Assembly: GCF_002099195.1 (NCBI RefSeq)
Contig: NZ_NBYX01000006.1
Coordinates: 287,538 to 351,537 of the forward strand
Direction: 5' to 3'
Source: Burkholderia puraquae
GTDB lineage: Bacteria > Pseudomonadota > Gammaproteobacteria > Burkholderiales > Burkholderiaceae
DNA: 64,000 nt
Notes under the pieces: model-generated
The model's database searches: none
Seen by the model: only the letters and a program-made list of their open reading frames with translations
What the model was told of the DNA's origin: nothing
Translations under genes and position numbers: made by a program
In this document: positions 36,170 to 44,772 of the stretch, in pieces
Layout: the number at the start of each line of letters is the position of its first letter
How positions within the stretch are numbered: the stretch's first letter is position 1

Positions 36170-36805
36170 ATGAACACTTCTTCTGGCAAACCTGCGGCGG
36201 CCCTTGATCCGCACGCGATCGACCTGTTCGAGTTCGCCCGCAGCGGGCGGCAGGCAGCAGGGGTGGTGCGCCTCTCGCAACTGCCGCGCATGTTAAACGA
36301 AGTGCCCGCGGACGCGCCAGATCGCGACACGGTCTTCACATGGCAGGCGGAAGGGTTCGCGCAGAAGGAGTTGCAGGACGATGGCGCCGACGGGCAGCAG
36401 CCGTATCTGCGCCTTGCGGTGCACGGCCATGCGTGGCTCACGTGCCAGCGCTGCATGACCCCGTACGACCAGACGTTCGACGTCGACATGACGTACCGGG
36501 TCGTCGCGACCGAAGAAGAAGCTGAAGAATTTCCGCTCGACGACGATGAAGCCGATGTGATCGTGGGCTCACGCCAGTTCGATCTCGTCGACTTGATCGA
36601 AGAGGAATTGCTGCTTTCGTTGCCGCTCGTGCCCAAGCACGAGGTTTGCCCGGCAGTTCACGAAAGCCTCGTGTCGGGTGCGAGCGGTCCCGTGGAAGAG
36701 TCGGACGAGGCGTCCGACGAAGCCGGGGACGAAGGCAAACGGCCGAATCCGTTCGCAGCGCTGGAAGCGCTGAAGAAGGGCGGTGACGGCACCAAGAAAC
36801 ACTAA
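36170..36805 (+). CDS. yceD: YceD/DUF177 family protein
   Basis: The 211-residue protein has the DUF177 core, including LACQRCMTPYDQ-type CxxC (around residue 90), where a metal may bind. In E. coli YceD is encoded with rpmF and affects 23S rRNA maturation. The C terminus is acidic and then basic. AGGAG lies 6 nt before the ATG at 36170. It leads the operon that continues with rpmF. Confidence 0.92.
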   Translation: MNTSSGKPAAALDPHAIDLFEFARSGRQAAGVVRLSQLPRMLNEVPADAPDRDTVFTWQAEGFAQKELQDDGADGQQPYLRLAVHGHAWLTCQRCMTPYDQTFDVDMTYRVVATEEEAEEFPLDDDEADVIVGSRQFDLVDLIEEELLLSLPLVPKHEVCPAVHESLVSGASGPVEESDEASDEAGDEGKRPNPFAALEALKKGGDGTKKH

Positions 36806-36903
36806 GCAGTTGTGGCGCGGGAAGGCGTAAAGGCTTTGGGCCAGGGTAGTTAAGCGCCGGATCGGGCTGTGTTAGAATCCGGAAAATTATTTAGGAGTTA
36901 GTC

Positions 36904-37083
36904 ATGGCAGTCCAGCAAAACAAGAAGTCGCCGTCGAAGCGCGGCATGCATCGTTCGCACGATTTCCTGACGGCATCGCCGCTGGCAGTCGAGCCGAGCA
37001 CGGGTGAAGTGCACCTGCGTCACCACGTCAGCCCGAACGGCTACTACCGCGGCAAGAAAGTCGTCAAGACGAAGAACGACTAA
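36904..37083 (+). CDS. rpmF: 50S ribosomal protein L32
   Basis: The 59-residue basic protein starts [20 protein letters not shown], the L32 start, and ends KKVVKTKND. It is a structural component of the large ribosomal subunit. It lies 98 bp after yceD, preceded by AGGAG and an additional weak -10 (TAGAAT at 36873-36878). A terminator hairpin follows before plsX. Its codons are typical of highly expressed genes. Confidence 0.96.
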   Translation: MAVQQNKKSPSKRGMHRSHDFLTASPLAVEPSTGEVHLRHHVSPNGYYRGKKVVKTKND

Positions 37084-37159
37084 GCGTCAAGTCACGCGTT
37101 GCGCGCTACGCTTGCCGTTCGCGTGACAACTGGTTCGCTTGACACTTTCCTGGCTCAAC

Positions 37160-37189
37160 AAAAAGGCGGCATTCAACTGCCGCTTTTTT
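37160..37189 (+). terminator. Intrinsic terminator between rpmF and plsX
   Basis: GCGGCA at 37166-37171 pairs with TGCCGC at 37178-37183, loop TTCAAC, followed by six T residues and preceded by a matching A-run. It lies between rpmF and plsX, only 24 bp before the plsX ATG. It therefore is an attenuating terminator within the cluster. Confidence 0.78.
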
Positions 37190-37212
37190 GTGCCTGAAAT
37201 TCGTCGCATTCC

Positions 37213-38319
37213 ATGACCGTAAAGCTCACAATCGATTGCATGGGAGGCGACCACGGCCCGTCCGTGACCGTTCCCGCGGCAGTCAAGTTCGTCCGCGCGC
37301 ATCCCGATGCGCACCTGATGCTCGTCGGCATCGAAGGCGCGATCCGCGCCCAGCTGAAGAAGCTGAAAGCCCTCGACGATCCCGCGCTGACCATCGTTCC
37401 CGCCACCGAAGTCGTGGCGATGGACGATCCTGTCGAAGTGGCGCTGCGCAAGAAGAAGGATTCTTCGATGCGCGTCGCGCTCAACCACGTCAAGGAAGGC
37501 GCAGCGCAGGCCTGCATCTCCGCCGGCAATACCGGCGCGCTGATGGCCGTTTCCCGTTACGTACTCAAGACGCTTCCCGGCATCGAGCGGCCCGCGATCG
37601 CGTTCGCGCTGCCGAACCCGACCGGCTACACGATGATGCTGGACCTCGGCGCGAACGTCGACTGCGAACCGCAGCACCTGCTGCAGTTCGCGGAAATGGG
37701 GCATGCGCTCGTGGCCGCGCTCGAAGGCAAGGAGCGTCCGACGATCGGCCTGCTGAACATCGGTGAAGAGGTGATCAAGGGCAACGAGACGATCAAGCGC
37801 GCAGGCGAACTGCTGCGCGCCAGCACGCTCAATTTCCGCGGCAACGTCGAAGGCAACGACATCTACAAGGGCACGGTCGACGTGATCGTGTGCGACGGCT
37901 TCGTCGGCAACGTCGCGCTGAAGACGTCCGAGGGGCTCGCGCAGATGCTGTCGGACATCATCCGCGAGGAGTTCGGCCGTTCGCTGATGTCGAAGCTGAT
38001 GGCGCTGCTCGCGCTGCCTGTCCTGATGCGTTTCAAGAAGCGCGTCGACCACCGCCAGTACAACGGCGCGGCGCTGCTGGGGCTGAAGAGCCTCGTGATC
38101 AAGAGCCACGGTTCGGCTGATGCCTACGCGTTTGAGTGGGCGATCAAACGCGGGTATGATGCCGTCAAAAACGGCGTGCTGGAGCGCCTCGCGCGCGCGA
38201 TGGCGGATAATTCAGTGTCGCTCGGCGAAGGCGAACACGACGCGGGCGGCGCGGGCCATGCAAGCCCCGCCGCAGGCCGTCACGCCGAACCTTCCGCTGC
38301 GCAATCCTCTAAAGCATAA
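37213..38319 (+). CDS. plsX: Phosphate acyltransferase PlsX
   Basis: PlsX makes acyl-phosphate from acyl-ACP for phospholipid synthesis, linking FabH/FabD products to membranes. The 368-residue product has the N-terminal [11 protein letters not shown], the [13 protein letters not shown] loop and the acidic [18 protein letters not shown] segment. It sits just after the rpmF terminator. fabH begins on the very next base after the stop codon. Confidence 0.94.
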   Translation: MTVKLTIDCMGGDHGPSVTVPAAVKFVRAHPDAHLMLVGIEGAIRAQLKKLKALDDPALTIVPATEVVAMDDPVEVALRKKKDSSMRVALNHVKEGAAQACISAGNTGALMAVSRYVLKTLPGIERPAIAFALPNPTGYTMMLDLGANVDCEPQHLLQFAEMGHALVAALEGKERPTIGLLNIGEEVIKGNETIKRAGELLRASTLNFRGNVEGNDIYKGTVDVIVCDGFVGNVALKTSEGLAQMLSDIIREEFGRSLMSKLMALLALPVLMRFKKRVDHRQYNGAALLGLKSLVIKSHGSADAYAFEWAIKRGYDAVKNGVLERLARAMADNSVSLGEGEHDAGGAGHASPAAGRHAEPSAAQSSKA

Positions 38320-39309
38320 ATGGCCCAATCGACTCTCTATTCCCGCGTGCTCGGCACGGGCAGCTACCTGCCGCCTGACCGCGTTACGAACCAGCAGTTG
38401 ACCGATCGTCTTGCGAAGGAAGGCATCGAGACGAGCGATGAATGGATCGTTGCGCGCACGGGCATCCATGCGCGCCATTTCGCCGCACCCGACGTCACGA
38501 CCAGCGACCTCGCGCTCGAGGCGTCGCGTCGCGCGATCGAGGCCGCCGGCATCGATCCGCAGTCGATCGACCTGATCATCGTCGCGACTTCGACCCCCGA
38601 TTTCGTGTTCCCGAGCACCGCGTGCCTGCTGCAGAACAAGCTCGGTATCAAGAACGGCGGCGCGGCATTCGACGTGCAGGCCGTGTGTTCGGGCTTCGCG
38701 TACGCGATGGCGACGGCCGACAGCTTCATCCGCAGCGGCCAGCACCGCACCGCGCTCGTGATCGGCGCGGAGACGTTTTCGCGCATTCTCGACTTCAAGG
38801 ACCGCACGACCTGCGTGCTGTTCGGCGATGGCGCGGGTGCGGTGATCCTGTCGGCGTCGGAAGAGCCGGGCGTGCTCGGCAGCGCGCTGCATGCGGACGG
38901 CAGCTATTCGCATATCCTCTGCACCCCGGGCAACGTCAACCGCGGCGTGATCGAAGGCAGCGCGTTCCTGTACATGGACGGGCAGGCCGTGTTCAAGCTC
39001 GCGGTCAACGTGCTCGAGAAGGTGGCGATCGAGGCGCTCGCGAAGGCGAATCTCGCGCCCGAACAGATCGACTGGCTGATTCCGCACCAGGCCAACATCC
39101 GCATCATGACCAGCACCTGCCGCAAGCTCGGCTTGCCGCAGGAGCGCATGGTCGTGACGGTCGACCAGCACGGCAATACGTCGGCCGCGTCGATCCCGCT
39201 GGCGCTCGACACCGCAGTGCGCGACGGTCGCATCCAGCGCGGCCAGCATGTGCTGATCGAAGGCGTCGGCGGCGGCTTCACCTGGGGTGCGTCGGTCTTC
39301 CGCTACTGA
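38320..39309 (+). CDS. fabH: Beta-ketoacyl-ACP synthase III
   Basis: FabH starts fatty-acid chains by joining acetyl-CoA to malonyl-ACP. The 329-residue product has the catalytic Cys123 in [10 protein letters not shown], the His in [10 protein letters not shown] and the Asn in [12 protein letters not shown]. It starts directly at the plsX stop (zero spacing). Confidence 0.95.
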   Translation: MAQSTLYSRVLGTGSYLPPDRVTNQQLTDRLAKEGIETSDEWIVARTGIHARHFAAPDVTTSDLALEASRRAIEAAGIDPQSIDLIIVATSTPDFVFPSTACLLQNKLGIKNGGAAFDVQAVCSGFAYAMATADSFIRSGQHRTALVIGAETFSRILDFKDRTTCVLFGDGAGAVILSASEEPGVLGSALHADGSYSHILCTPGNVNRGVIEGSAFLYMDGQAVFKLAVNVLEKVAIEALAKANLAPEQIDWLIPHQANIRIMTSTCRKLGLPQERMVVTVDQHGNTSAASIPLALDTAVRDGRIQRGQHVLIEGVGGGFTWGASVFRY

Positions 39310-39392
39310 TCCGCAGCGCGCGACTGCTGCGCGCGGATCCCACCGGCGCGCCGTTCGTGCGCGCCGTCCGAATCGATTCAATTGGGGACGAT

Positions 39393-40325
39393 ATGAAATT
39401 TGCATTCGTATTTCCGGGGCAGGGCTCGCAGGCAGTCGGCATGCTCAATGCATTTGCCGATCTGGCCGTGGTGCGCGAGACGCTCCAGGAAGCGTCCGAT
39501 GCACTCAATCAGGATCTCGGCAAGCTGATCGCCGAAGGCCCGGCCGAAGAGCTGAACCTCACCACCAACACGCAGCCCGTGATGCTGACCGCGGCCTATG
39601 CGTGCTATCGCGCGTGGCAGCAGGCAGGCGGCCCGGCGCCGTCGATCGTCGCCGGCCACAGCCTCGGTGAATACACGGCGCTCGTCGCGGCCGGCGCGCT
39701 CGCGTTCAAGGACGCCGTGCCGCTCGTGCGCTTCCGCGCGCAGGCGATGCAGACGGCCGTGCCGGTCGGCCAGGGCGGCATGGCCGCGATCCTGGGTCTC
39801 GATGACGACACCGTGCGTGCGGTCTGCGCCGAAGCCGCGGAAGCGGGTGTCGTCGAAGCCGTGAACTTCAATGCCCCCGCACAGGTCGTTATCGCAGGCA
39901 ACAAGGCCGCGGTCGAAAAGGCCTGCGAGATTGCGAAGGCGAAGGGTGCGAAGCGCGCGCTGCCGCTGCCGGTGTCGGCGCCGTTCCATTCGTCGCTGCT
40001 CAACCCCGCGTCGGACCAGCTGCGCGACTATCTTGCGAACGTCGACGTCAAGGCGCCGCAGATTCCGGTCGTCAACAACATCGACGTCGCCGTGGTCAGC
40101 GATCCGGCAGCGATCAAGGATGCGCTGGTGCGCCAGGCCGCGGGGCCGGTGCGCTGGGTCGAGTGTGTGCAGTACATCGCCGGCACGGGTGTCACGCACG
40201 TGATCGAATGCGGCCCGGGCAAGGTCCTCGCGGGCCTGACGAAGCGCATCGATGGCAACCTGACGGGTGTGTCGGTGTTCGATCCGGCTTCGCTCGACGA
40301 AGCGCTCAAGCTGGTGACCGCCTGA
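39393..40325 (+). CDS. fabD: Malonyl-CoA:ACP transacylase
   Basis: FabD loads malonate from CoA onto ACP, supplying all elongation rounds. The 310-residue protein has the nucleophile Ser90 in AGHSLGEYTALVAAG and the His in APFHSSLLNPA. The frame stays open upstream into fabH, but GGGGACGAT and the conserved N terminus MKFAFVFPGQGSQ fix the start at 39393. It sits 83 bp after fabH. Confidence 0.95.
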   Translation: MKFAFVFPGQGSQAVGMLNAFADLAVVRETLQEASDALNQDLGKLIAEGPAEELNLTTNTQPVMLTAAYACYRAWQQAGGPAPSIVAGHSLGEYTALVAAGALAFKDAVPLVRFRAQAMQTAVPVGQGGMAAILGLDDDTVRAVCAEAAEAGVVEAVNFNAPAQVVIAGNKAAVEKACEIAKAKGAKRALPLPVSAPFHSSLLNPASDQLRDYLANVDVKAPQIPVVNNIDVAVVSDPAAIKDALVRQAAGPVRWVECVQYIAGTGVTHVIECGPGKVLAGLTKRIDGNLTGVSVFDPASLDEALKLVTA

Positions 40326-40361
40326 CGCGGCACCTTTTCTCAAGAGACGGATATTCGATTC

Positions 40362-41111
40362 ATGGACAAGACTCTCGATAAACAGGTTGCGATCGTTACC
40401 GGCGCGTCGCGCGGCATCGGCCGTTCGATCGCGCTCGAACTCGCGCGCCTGGGTGCGACGGTGATCGGCACGGCGACGAGCGAATCGGGCGCCGCTGCGA
40501 TTACCGCGGCGTTCGCGGAAGCGGGCGTCACGGGCCGCGGCGCGGTGCTGAACGTCAACGACGCGGCAGCCGCCGAGGCGCTGATCGACGCGACCGTGAA
40601 GGAATTCGGCGCGCTGAACGTGCTCGTCAACAACGCGGGCATCACGCAGGACCAGCTCGCGATGCGGATGAAGGACGAGGACTGGGACGCGGTGATCGAC
40701 ACCAACCTGAAGTCGGTGTTCCGCCTGTCGCGCGCGGTGCTGCGCCCGATGATGAAGGCCCGTGGCGGCCGCATCATCAACATCACGTCGGTGGTCGGCT
40801 CGGCCGGCAACCCGGGGCAGGTCAACTACGCGGCGGCAAAGGCCGGTGTAGCGGGCATGACGCGTGCGCTCGCGCGCGAAATCGGCAGCCGCGGCATCAC
40901 CGTGAACTGTGTGGCGCCGGGCTTCATCGACACCGACATGACGAAGACGCTGCCGGAAGAACAGCAGGCTGCGCTCAAGACCCAGATTCCGCTCGGCCGC
41001 CTCGGCAGCCCGGAAGACATCGCCCATGCCGTCGCGTTCCTCGCATCGCCACAGGCCGGTTACATCACCGGTACGACGCTGCACGTGAACGGCGGCATGT
41101 ACATGTCGTAA
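40362..41111 (+). CDS. fabG: 3-oxoacyl-ACP reductase FabG
   Basis: FabG reduces beta-ketoacyl-ACP with NADPH. The 249-residue short-chain dehydrogenase has the cofactor motif TGASRGIGRS (13-22), Ser143, Tyr156 and Lys160 (YAAAKAG). It has AAGAGACGG before the ATG. It follows fabD by 36 bp and precedes acpP by 144 bp. Confidence 0.95.
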   Translation: MDKTLDKQVAIVTGASRGIGRSIALELARLGATVIGTATSESGAAAITAAFAEAGVTGRGAVLNVNDAAAAEALIDATVKEFGALNVLVNNAGITQDQLAMRMKDEDWDAVIDTNLKSVFRLSRAVLRPMMKARGGRIINITSVVGSAGNPGQVNYAAAKAGVAGMTRALAREIGSRGITVNCVAPGFIDTDMTKTLPEEQQAALKTQIPLGRLGSPEDIAHAVAFLASPQAGYITGTTLHVNGGMYMS

Positions 41112-41161
41112 CGATTTTCGTTTACCATCCGCGCCGTATCCCGTTTTTCAGGCGGATCGGC

Positions 41162-41180
41162 GCTTGATCGACCATCAAGC
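41162..41180. promoter_or_regulatory. Inverted repeat upstream of acpP
   Basis: GCTTGAT (41162-41168) and ATCAAGC (41174-41180) are a perfect 7-bp inverted repeat with a 5-nt spacer in the fabG-acpP gap. A TAAAAT (-10 candidate) lies at 41211-41216, without a clear -35. The repeat may be an operator or a transcript hairpin. Confidence 0.4.
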
Positions 41181-41255
41181 CAACGCGCGTTTTGGCGTCA
41201 GCAAACCTGATAAAATGCGCGCACTTGTAAATCTGAACTTTCCCTCGGAGGGGTA

Positions 41256-41495
41256 ATGGACAACATCGAACAACGTGTCAAGAAGATCGTCGCTGAGCAA
41301 CTGGGCGTCGCCGAAGCCGAGATCAAGAACGAAGCTTCGTTCGTGAACGACCTGGGCGCCGACTCGCTCGACACCGTCGAACTGGTGATGGCTCTGGAAG
41401 ACGAGTTCGGCATGGAAATCCCGGACGAAGAAGCAGAGAAGATCACGACGGTTCAGCAAGCGATCGACTACGCTCGCGCAAACGTCAAGGCGTAA
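41256..41495 (+). CDS. acpP: Acyl carrier protein
   Basis: The 79-residue acidic protein carries growing acyl chains on the phosphopantetheine attached to Ser37 in [11 protein letters not shown]. The attaching enzyme AcpS is encoded at 54486 in this window. CGGAGGGG lies 7 nt before the ATG. It is among the most expressed proteins. A possible terminator follows before fabF. Confidence 0.97.
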
Positions 41496-41582
41496 CGAGC
41501 GCCTTTCGCGCTTGTCCGCCACGTCGCCGCGATCTTCGCGATTGACGCGCCATCCTGCCGGCTTCGCGCCGGACGGACTAAC

Positions 41583-41636
41583 AGCCACAGGGCTCGCAGG
41601 GCTGGTTCCTGTGGCCACTGTGGCTTTTGTTTTTGT
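41583..41636 (+). terminator. Terminator/attenuator between acpP and fabF
   Basis: AGCCACAG (41583-41590) pairs with CTGTGGCT (41618-41625), followed by TTTTGTTTTTG. A second pairing uses GCCACAGG with CCTGTGGC (41608-41615), so two structures compete for the same 5' arm. The T-tract sits just after the outer stem, 27 nt before the fabF start. Confidence 0.6.
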
Positions 41637-41662
41637 CATCCAATAATGGAAAAGAGGTTACC

Positions 41663-42895
41663 GTGAGCCGCCGTCGTGTTGTTGTTACAGGCCTGGGGCT
41701 GATTTCGCCTGTTGGCAATAATGTTGCCGACGGCTGGGCCAATCTCGTCGCCGGCAAGTCCGGTATTGCCACCGTCACGAAGTTCGATGCGTCGAACCTC
41801 GCCTGCCAATTCGCGGGCGAAGTGAAGGGCTTCAGCGCCGAGGAGTACATCCCGGCGAAGGAAGCCCGGAACATGGATACGTTCATCCATTACGGCATCG
41901 CCGCCGGCGTCCAGGCCATCAAGGACAGCGGGCTGGAAGTGAACGAAGCCAATGCGGAGCGCATCGGCGTGCTGGTCGGTTCCGGCATCGGCGGCCTGCC
42001 GATGATCGAGGACACACACCAGACCTATGTCGATCGCGGCGCGCGCCGGATTTCGCCGTTCTTCGTGCCGGGTTCGATCATCAACATGATCTCGGGCCAC
42101 CTGAGCATCATGTTCGGCCTGAAGGGCCCGAACCTCGCGGCCGTCACGGCCTGCACGACCGGCCTGCACAGCATCGGCCTCGCAGCGCGCCTGATCCAGG
42201 CCGGCGACGCCGACGTGATGGTCGCGGGCGGCGCCGAATCGACGGTGTCGCCGCTCGGCATCGGCGGTTTCGCGGCGGCGCGTGCGCTGTCGACCCGCAA
42301 CGACGATCCGGCCAGCGCATCCCGTCCGTGGGACAAGGACCGCGACGGCTTCGTGCTGGGCGAGGGTGCCGGCGTGATGGTGCTCGAGGAGTACGAAGCG
42401 GCGAAAGCACGCGGTGCGAAGATCTACGCGGAAGTCTCGGGCTTCGGCATGACGGGCGACGCGTACCACATGACCGCGCCGAACATGGACGGCCCGCGCC
42501 GCTGCATGGTCGCGGCACTGCGCGACGCCGGCGTGAATGCCGACGAGGTCCAGTACCTGAACGCGCACGGCACGTCGACGCCGCTGGGCGACAAGAACGA
42601 GTCCGACGCGGTGAAGGCGGCCTTCGGCGAGCATGCGTACAAGCTCGTCGTGAACTCGACGAAGTCGATGACGGGCCACCTGCTGGGTGGCGCGGGCGGC
42701 CTCGAATCGGTGTTTACGGTGCTGGCGCTGCACAACAACGTGTCGCCGCCGACCATCAACATCTTCAACCAGGACCCCGAGTGCGATCTCGATTACTGCG
42801 CGAACACCGCACGTGACATGAAGATCGACGTCGCCGTGAAGAACAACTTCGGCTTCGGCGGTACCAACGGCACGCTGGTGTTCAAGCGCGTCTGA
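41663..42895 (+). CDS. fabF: Beta-ketoacyl-ACP synthase II
   Basis: FabF elongates acyl-ACP by condensation with malonyl-ACP and sets the balance of long unsaturated chains at low temperature. The 410-residue product has Cys164 in TACTTGLHS and His residues in [11 protein letters not shown] and KSMTGHLLG. Translation starts at GTG (41663) after AAGAGG; a GTG start reduces output relative to acpP. It ends the fatty-acid block. Confidence 0.95.
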   Translation: MSRRRVVVTGLGLISPVGNNVADGWANLVAGKSGIATVTKFDASNLACQFAGEVKGFSAEEYIPAKEARNMDTFIHYGIAAGVQAIKDSGLEVNEANAERIGVLVGSGIGGLPMIEDTHQTYVDRGARRISPFFVPGSIINMISGHLSIMFGLKGPNLAAVTACTTGLHSIGLAARLIQAGDADVMVAGGAESTVSPLGIGGFAAARALSTRNDDPASASRPWDKDRDGFVLGEGAGVMVLEEYEAAKARGAKIYAEVSGFGMTGDAYHMTAPNMDGPRRCMVAALRDAGVNADEVQYLNAHGTSTPLGDKNESDAVKAAFGEHAYKLVVNSTKSMTGHLLGGAGGLESVFTVLALHNNVSPPTINIFNQDPECDLDYCANTARDMKIDVAVKNNFGFGGTNGTLVFKRV

Positions 42896-42907
42896 CGCTG
42901 CAATCGC

Positions 42908-43372
42908 TTGACGAGTCCATTCGATGCTCCGGCCGGGCGTCCGCAGCGCTTTGCGTTGCGGGCCTCGGCCGTGTCGTATGTCGTGCTGGCCGTGTTCGTC
43001 GCGTCGGCTGCCGCGTCGGCCTACCTGTTCTGGGTGCCGCGCGCAGGCGCTGCCGCCGGCGCATGCGTGTCGGCCGCGACGGCTGCGCTGCTGGCCGTGT
43101 GCGCCGTGCGGGCCTGTGCCCGCCGGCTGCCGGCCGAGCTGCGGATCGACGCGTTCGGGGAAATCGCGGCGTTTGGCCGCACCGGGCGCCTGCTGGCCCG
43201 CGGCCGCGTGACGGGCCATGCGCACTGGAGCAGCCTGCTGCTGGTGCTGTCGGTCGGGCAGGGTGCCCGGCGGGCCCGGCCGCTGCTGATTCCGGCCGAT
43301 GCGCTGGACGCCGCATCGTTCAGCGCGCTTTCCGTGCTGGCGAGAACGGCGGGCGCGGCGGAGCGGGCGTGA
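42908..43372 (+). CDS. YgfX-like membrane protein
   Basis: The 154-residue protein has two adjacent membrane helices (about 20-62), then a soluble segment ELRIDAFGEIAAFGRTGRLLARG and an end LLIPADALDAASFSALSVLARTA. This layout matches the YgfX/CptA family, in which the LIPADALDxAxFxxLxxxL tail is typical. E. coli YgfX is part of a toxin-antitoxin-like pair with SdhE affecting cytoskeletal proteins. Here no sdhE is adjacent. The only in-frame start is TTG (42908), so expression should be low. It precedes rpoE by 91 bp. Confidence 0.7.
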   Translation: MTSPFDAPAGRPQRFALRASAVSYVVLAVFVASAAASAYLFWVPRAGAAAGACVSAATAALLAVCAVRACARRLPAELRIDAFGEIAAFGRTGRLLARGRVTGHAHWSSLLLVLSVGQGARRARPLLIPADALDAASFSALSVLARTAGAAERA

Positions 43373-43381
43373 CGGCGGCAC

Positions 43382-43398
43382 GGTTACGGACCGTAACC
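43382..43398. promoter_or_regulatory. 17-bp perfect palindrome upstream of rpoE
   Basis: GGTTACGG-A-CCGTAACC is a perfect 8+1+8 palindrome 66 bp before the rpoE start. There is no T-run, so it is not a typical terminator. A TACAAT (43419-43424) could be a -10 downstream of it. A GGAAC (43412-43416) is a partial sigma-E -35 element. The palindrome looks like an operator for a dimeric regulator. Confidence 0.5.
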
Positions 43399-43463
43399 AG
43401 CGGCCGGCGCGGGAACGCTACAATAACGCTCCGCGTTGCATCCCTAGTTAACGGATTTGTCAG

Positions 43464-44063
43464 GTGAGTGAAAAAGAAATCGATCAGGCTCTGGTCGAGC
43501 GCGTACAGAAGGGCGACAAGGCAGCGTTCGAACTCCTGGTCTCCAAATACCACCGCAAGATCATTCGGCTGATCTCGCGCCTCGTGCGGGATCCCGCCGA
43601 GGTCGAGGATGTGGCCCAGGACGCGTTCATCAAGGCGTATCGTGCGCTGCCGCAATTTCGCGGCGAATCGGCGTTCTATACGTGGTTGTACCGAATTGCC
43701 GTCAACACGGCGAAGAACTACCTTGCGACGCAAGGCCGCCGGGCGCCGACCTCGACCGAGGCCGATGCGGAGGAAGCGGAAACTTTCTCCGACGCAGACC
43801 AACTAAGGGATATCAACACGCCTGAGTCGATGTTGATGAGCAAGCAGATTGCCGAGACGGTCAACGCTGCAATGGCTCTGCTGCCCGAAGAACTGCGCCA
43901 GGCAATTACGCTGCGCGAGATCGAGGGCCTGAGCTACGAAGAGATCGCGGAAATGATGGGCTGTCCGATCGGGACGGTCCGGTCGCGGATCTTCCGTGCA
44001 CGCGAGGCAATCGCTGCCAAATTGCGTCCGCTGCTCGATACGCCCGAAGGCAAGCGCTGGTAA
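43464..44063 (+). CDS. rpoE: Extracytoplasmic-stress sigma factor RpoE (AlgU)
   Basis: This ECF sigma factor drives the envelope-stress regulon and is held by RseA. The 199-residue product has region 2 (DVAQDAFIKAYRALPQFRGESAFYTWLYRIAVN) and region 4 (ITLREIEGLSYEEIAEMMGCPIGTVRSRIFRARE). Translation starts with GTG at 43464. It leads rpoE-rseA-rseB-mucD, the layout of the Pseudomonas algU-mucABD system. Autoregulation via its own promoter is likely. Confidence 0.95.
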   Translation: MSEKEIDQALVERVQKGDKAAFELLVSKYHRKIIRLISRLVRDPAEVEDVAQDAFIKAYRALPQFRGESAFYTWLYRIAVNTAKNYLATQGRRAPTSTEADAEEAETFSDADQLRDINTPESMLMSKQIAETVNAAMALLPEELRQAITLREIEGLSYEEIAEMMGCPIGTVRSRIFRAREAIAAKLRPLLDTPEGKRW

Positions 44064-44149
44064 GCGCGACAGGCGGAGCGACGCGGGTCGGGGTCTAGTT
44101 ACGGATAGAGTCGTGAAGTCACGACGGGGTGTGCAAGATGGGGAGCATC

Positions 44150-44767
44150 ATGGGGTCGGTCAATACGCAGTCGCAAGCGTGCTCGCGCGGCGAGCGCCTT
44201 TCCGCGCTGGTCGACGGCGAAATGTTCGATGGCCCGGACAACGGGCAGTTTCTGGCTGAGCTCAATCGCGCGGATCGCGCTGTGTGGGCTCATTACCACC
44301 TGATCGGCGATGCGCTGCGATCGGACGAGCTTGCGCTGTCGCCCGCGCTGAGCGTCGCGTTCACCGCGCGCATGTCGGCTGCGCTCGAAAGCGAGCCGCA
44401 CCTGCTCGCGCCGGCGGCCGCGCCCGTCGCGCGCAAGCTGCTGTCGCTGCGCCGGCGCGTCGTACCCGCGTTCGCGGTTGCCGCCGCGGCGGCCACGCTG
44501 ACGTGGATCGTCGTCCCGCAAATGCAGACGGCCGGCGCCCCGGGCACCGTCCAGGTCGCGTCGGCCGGTGCGCCGCAAGGCGGCAACCTGCAGCGCGTGA
44601 CGGTTGCGCAGGCATCGGCCCAGCCGGGGCTGCAGGACGTCAACATCATTCGCGACGCCAGCCTCGACCAATACCTTGAAGCGCATCAGCAGTTCGCGCA
44701 GCAGCCCGTCGTCACGGGTTCGATGCCGCTGATCCGCGCCGCCGTGACCACCACGCCAGGCCAATAA
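44150..44767 (+). CDS. rseA: Anti-sigma-E factor RseA (MucA-like)
   Basis: RseA sits in the inner membrane and sequesters RpoE until regulated proteolysis releases it. The N-terminal ECF-binding part contains ERLSALVDGEMFDG and the single membrane helix VVPAFAVAAAAATLTWIVVP is at about 103-122. The C-terminal ~80 residues are periplasmic and bind RseB. I take the ATG at 44150, with GGGGAG 4 nt upstream; ATG 44138 and GTG 44129 are in frame too. Confidence 0.88.
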   Translation: MGSVNTQSQACSRGERLSALVDGEMFDGPDNGQFLAELNRADRAVWAHYHLIGDALRSDELALSPALSVAFTARMSAALESEPHLLAPAAAPVARKLLSLRRRVVPAFAVAAAAATLTWIVVPQMQTAGAPGTVQVASAGAPQGGNLQRVTVAQASAQPGLQDVNIIRDASLDQYLEAHQQFAQQPVVTGSMPLIRAAVTTTPGQ

Positions 44768-44772
44768 ACCCG

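Noticed and set aside
39378..41084. 568-codon minus-strand frame opposite fabD and fabG
   Set aside because: It crosses two well-supported genes and is Arg/His-rich shadow.
44129..44149. Earlier GTG or ATG start for rseA
   Set aside because: Neither has a clear advantage; 44150 gives the best N-terminal match. The difference is only seven residues.
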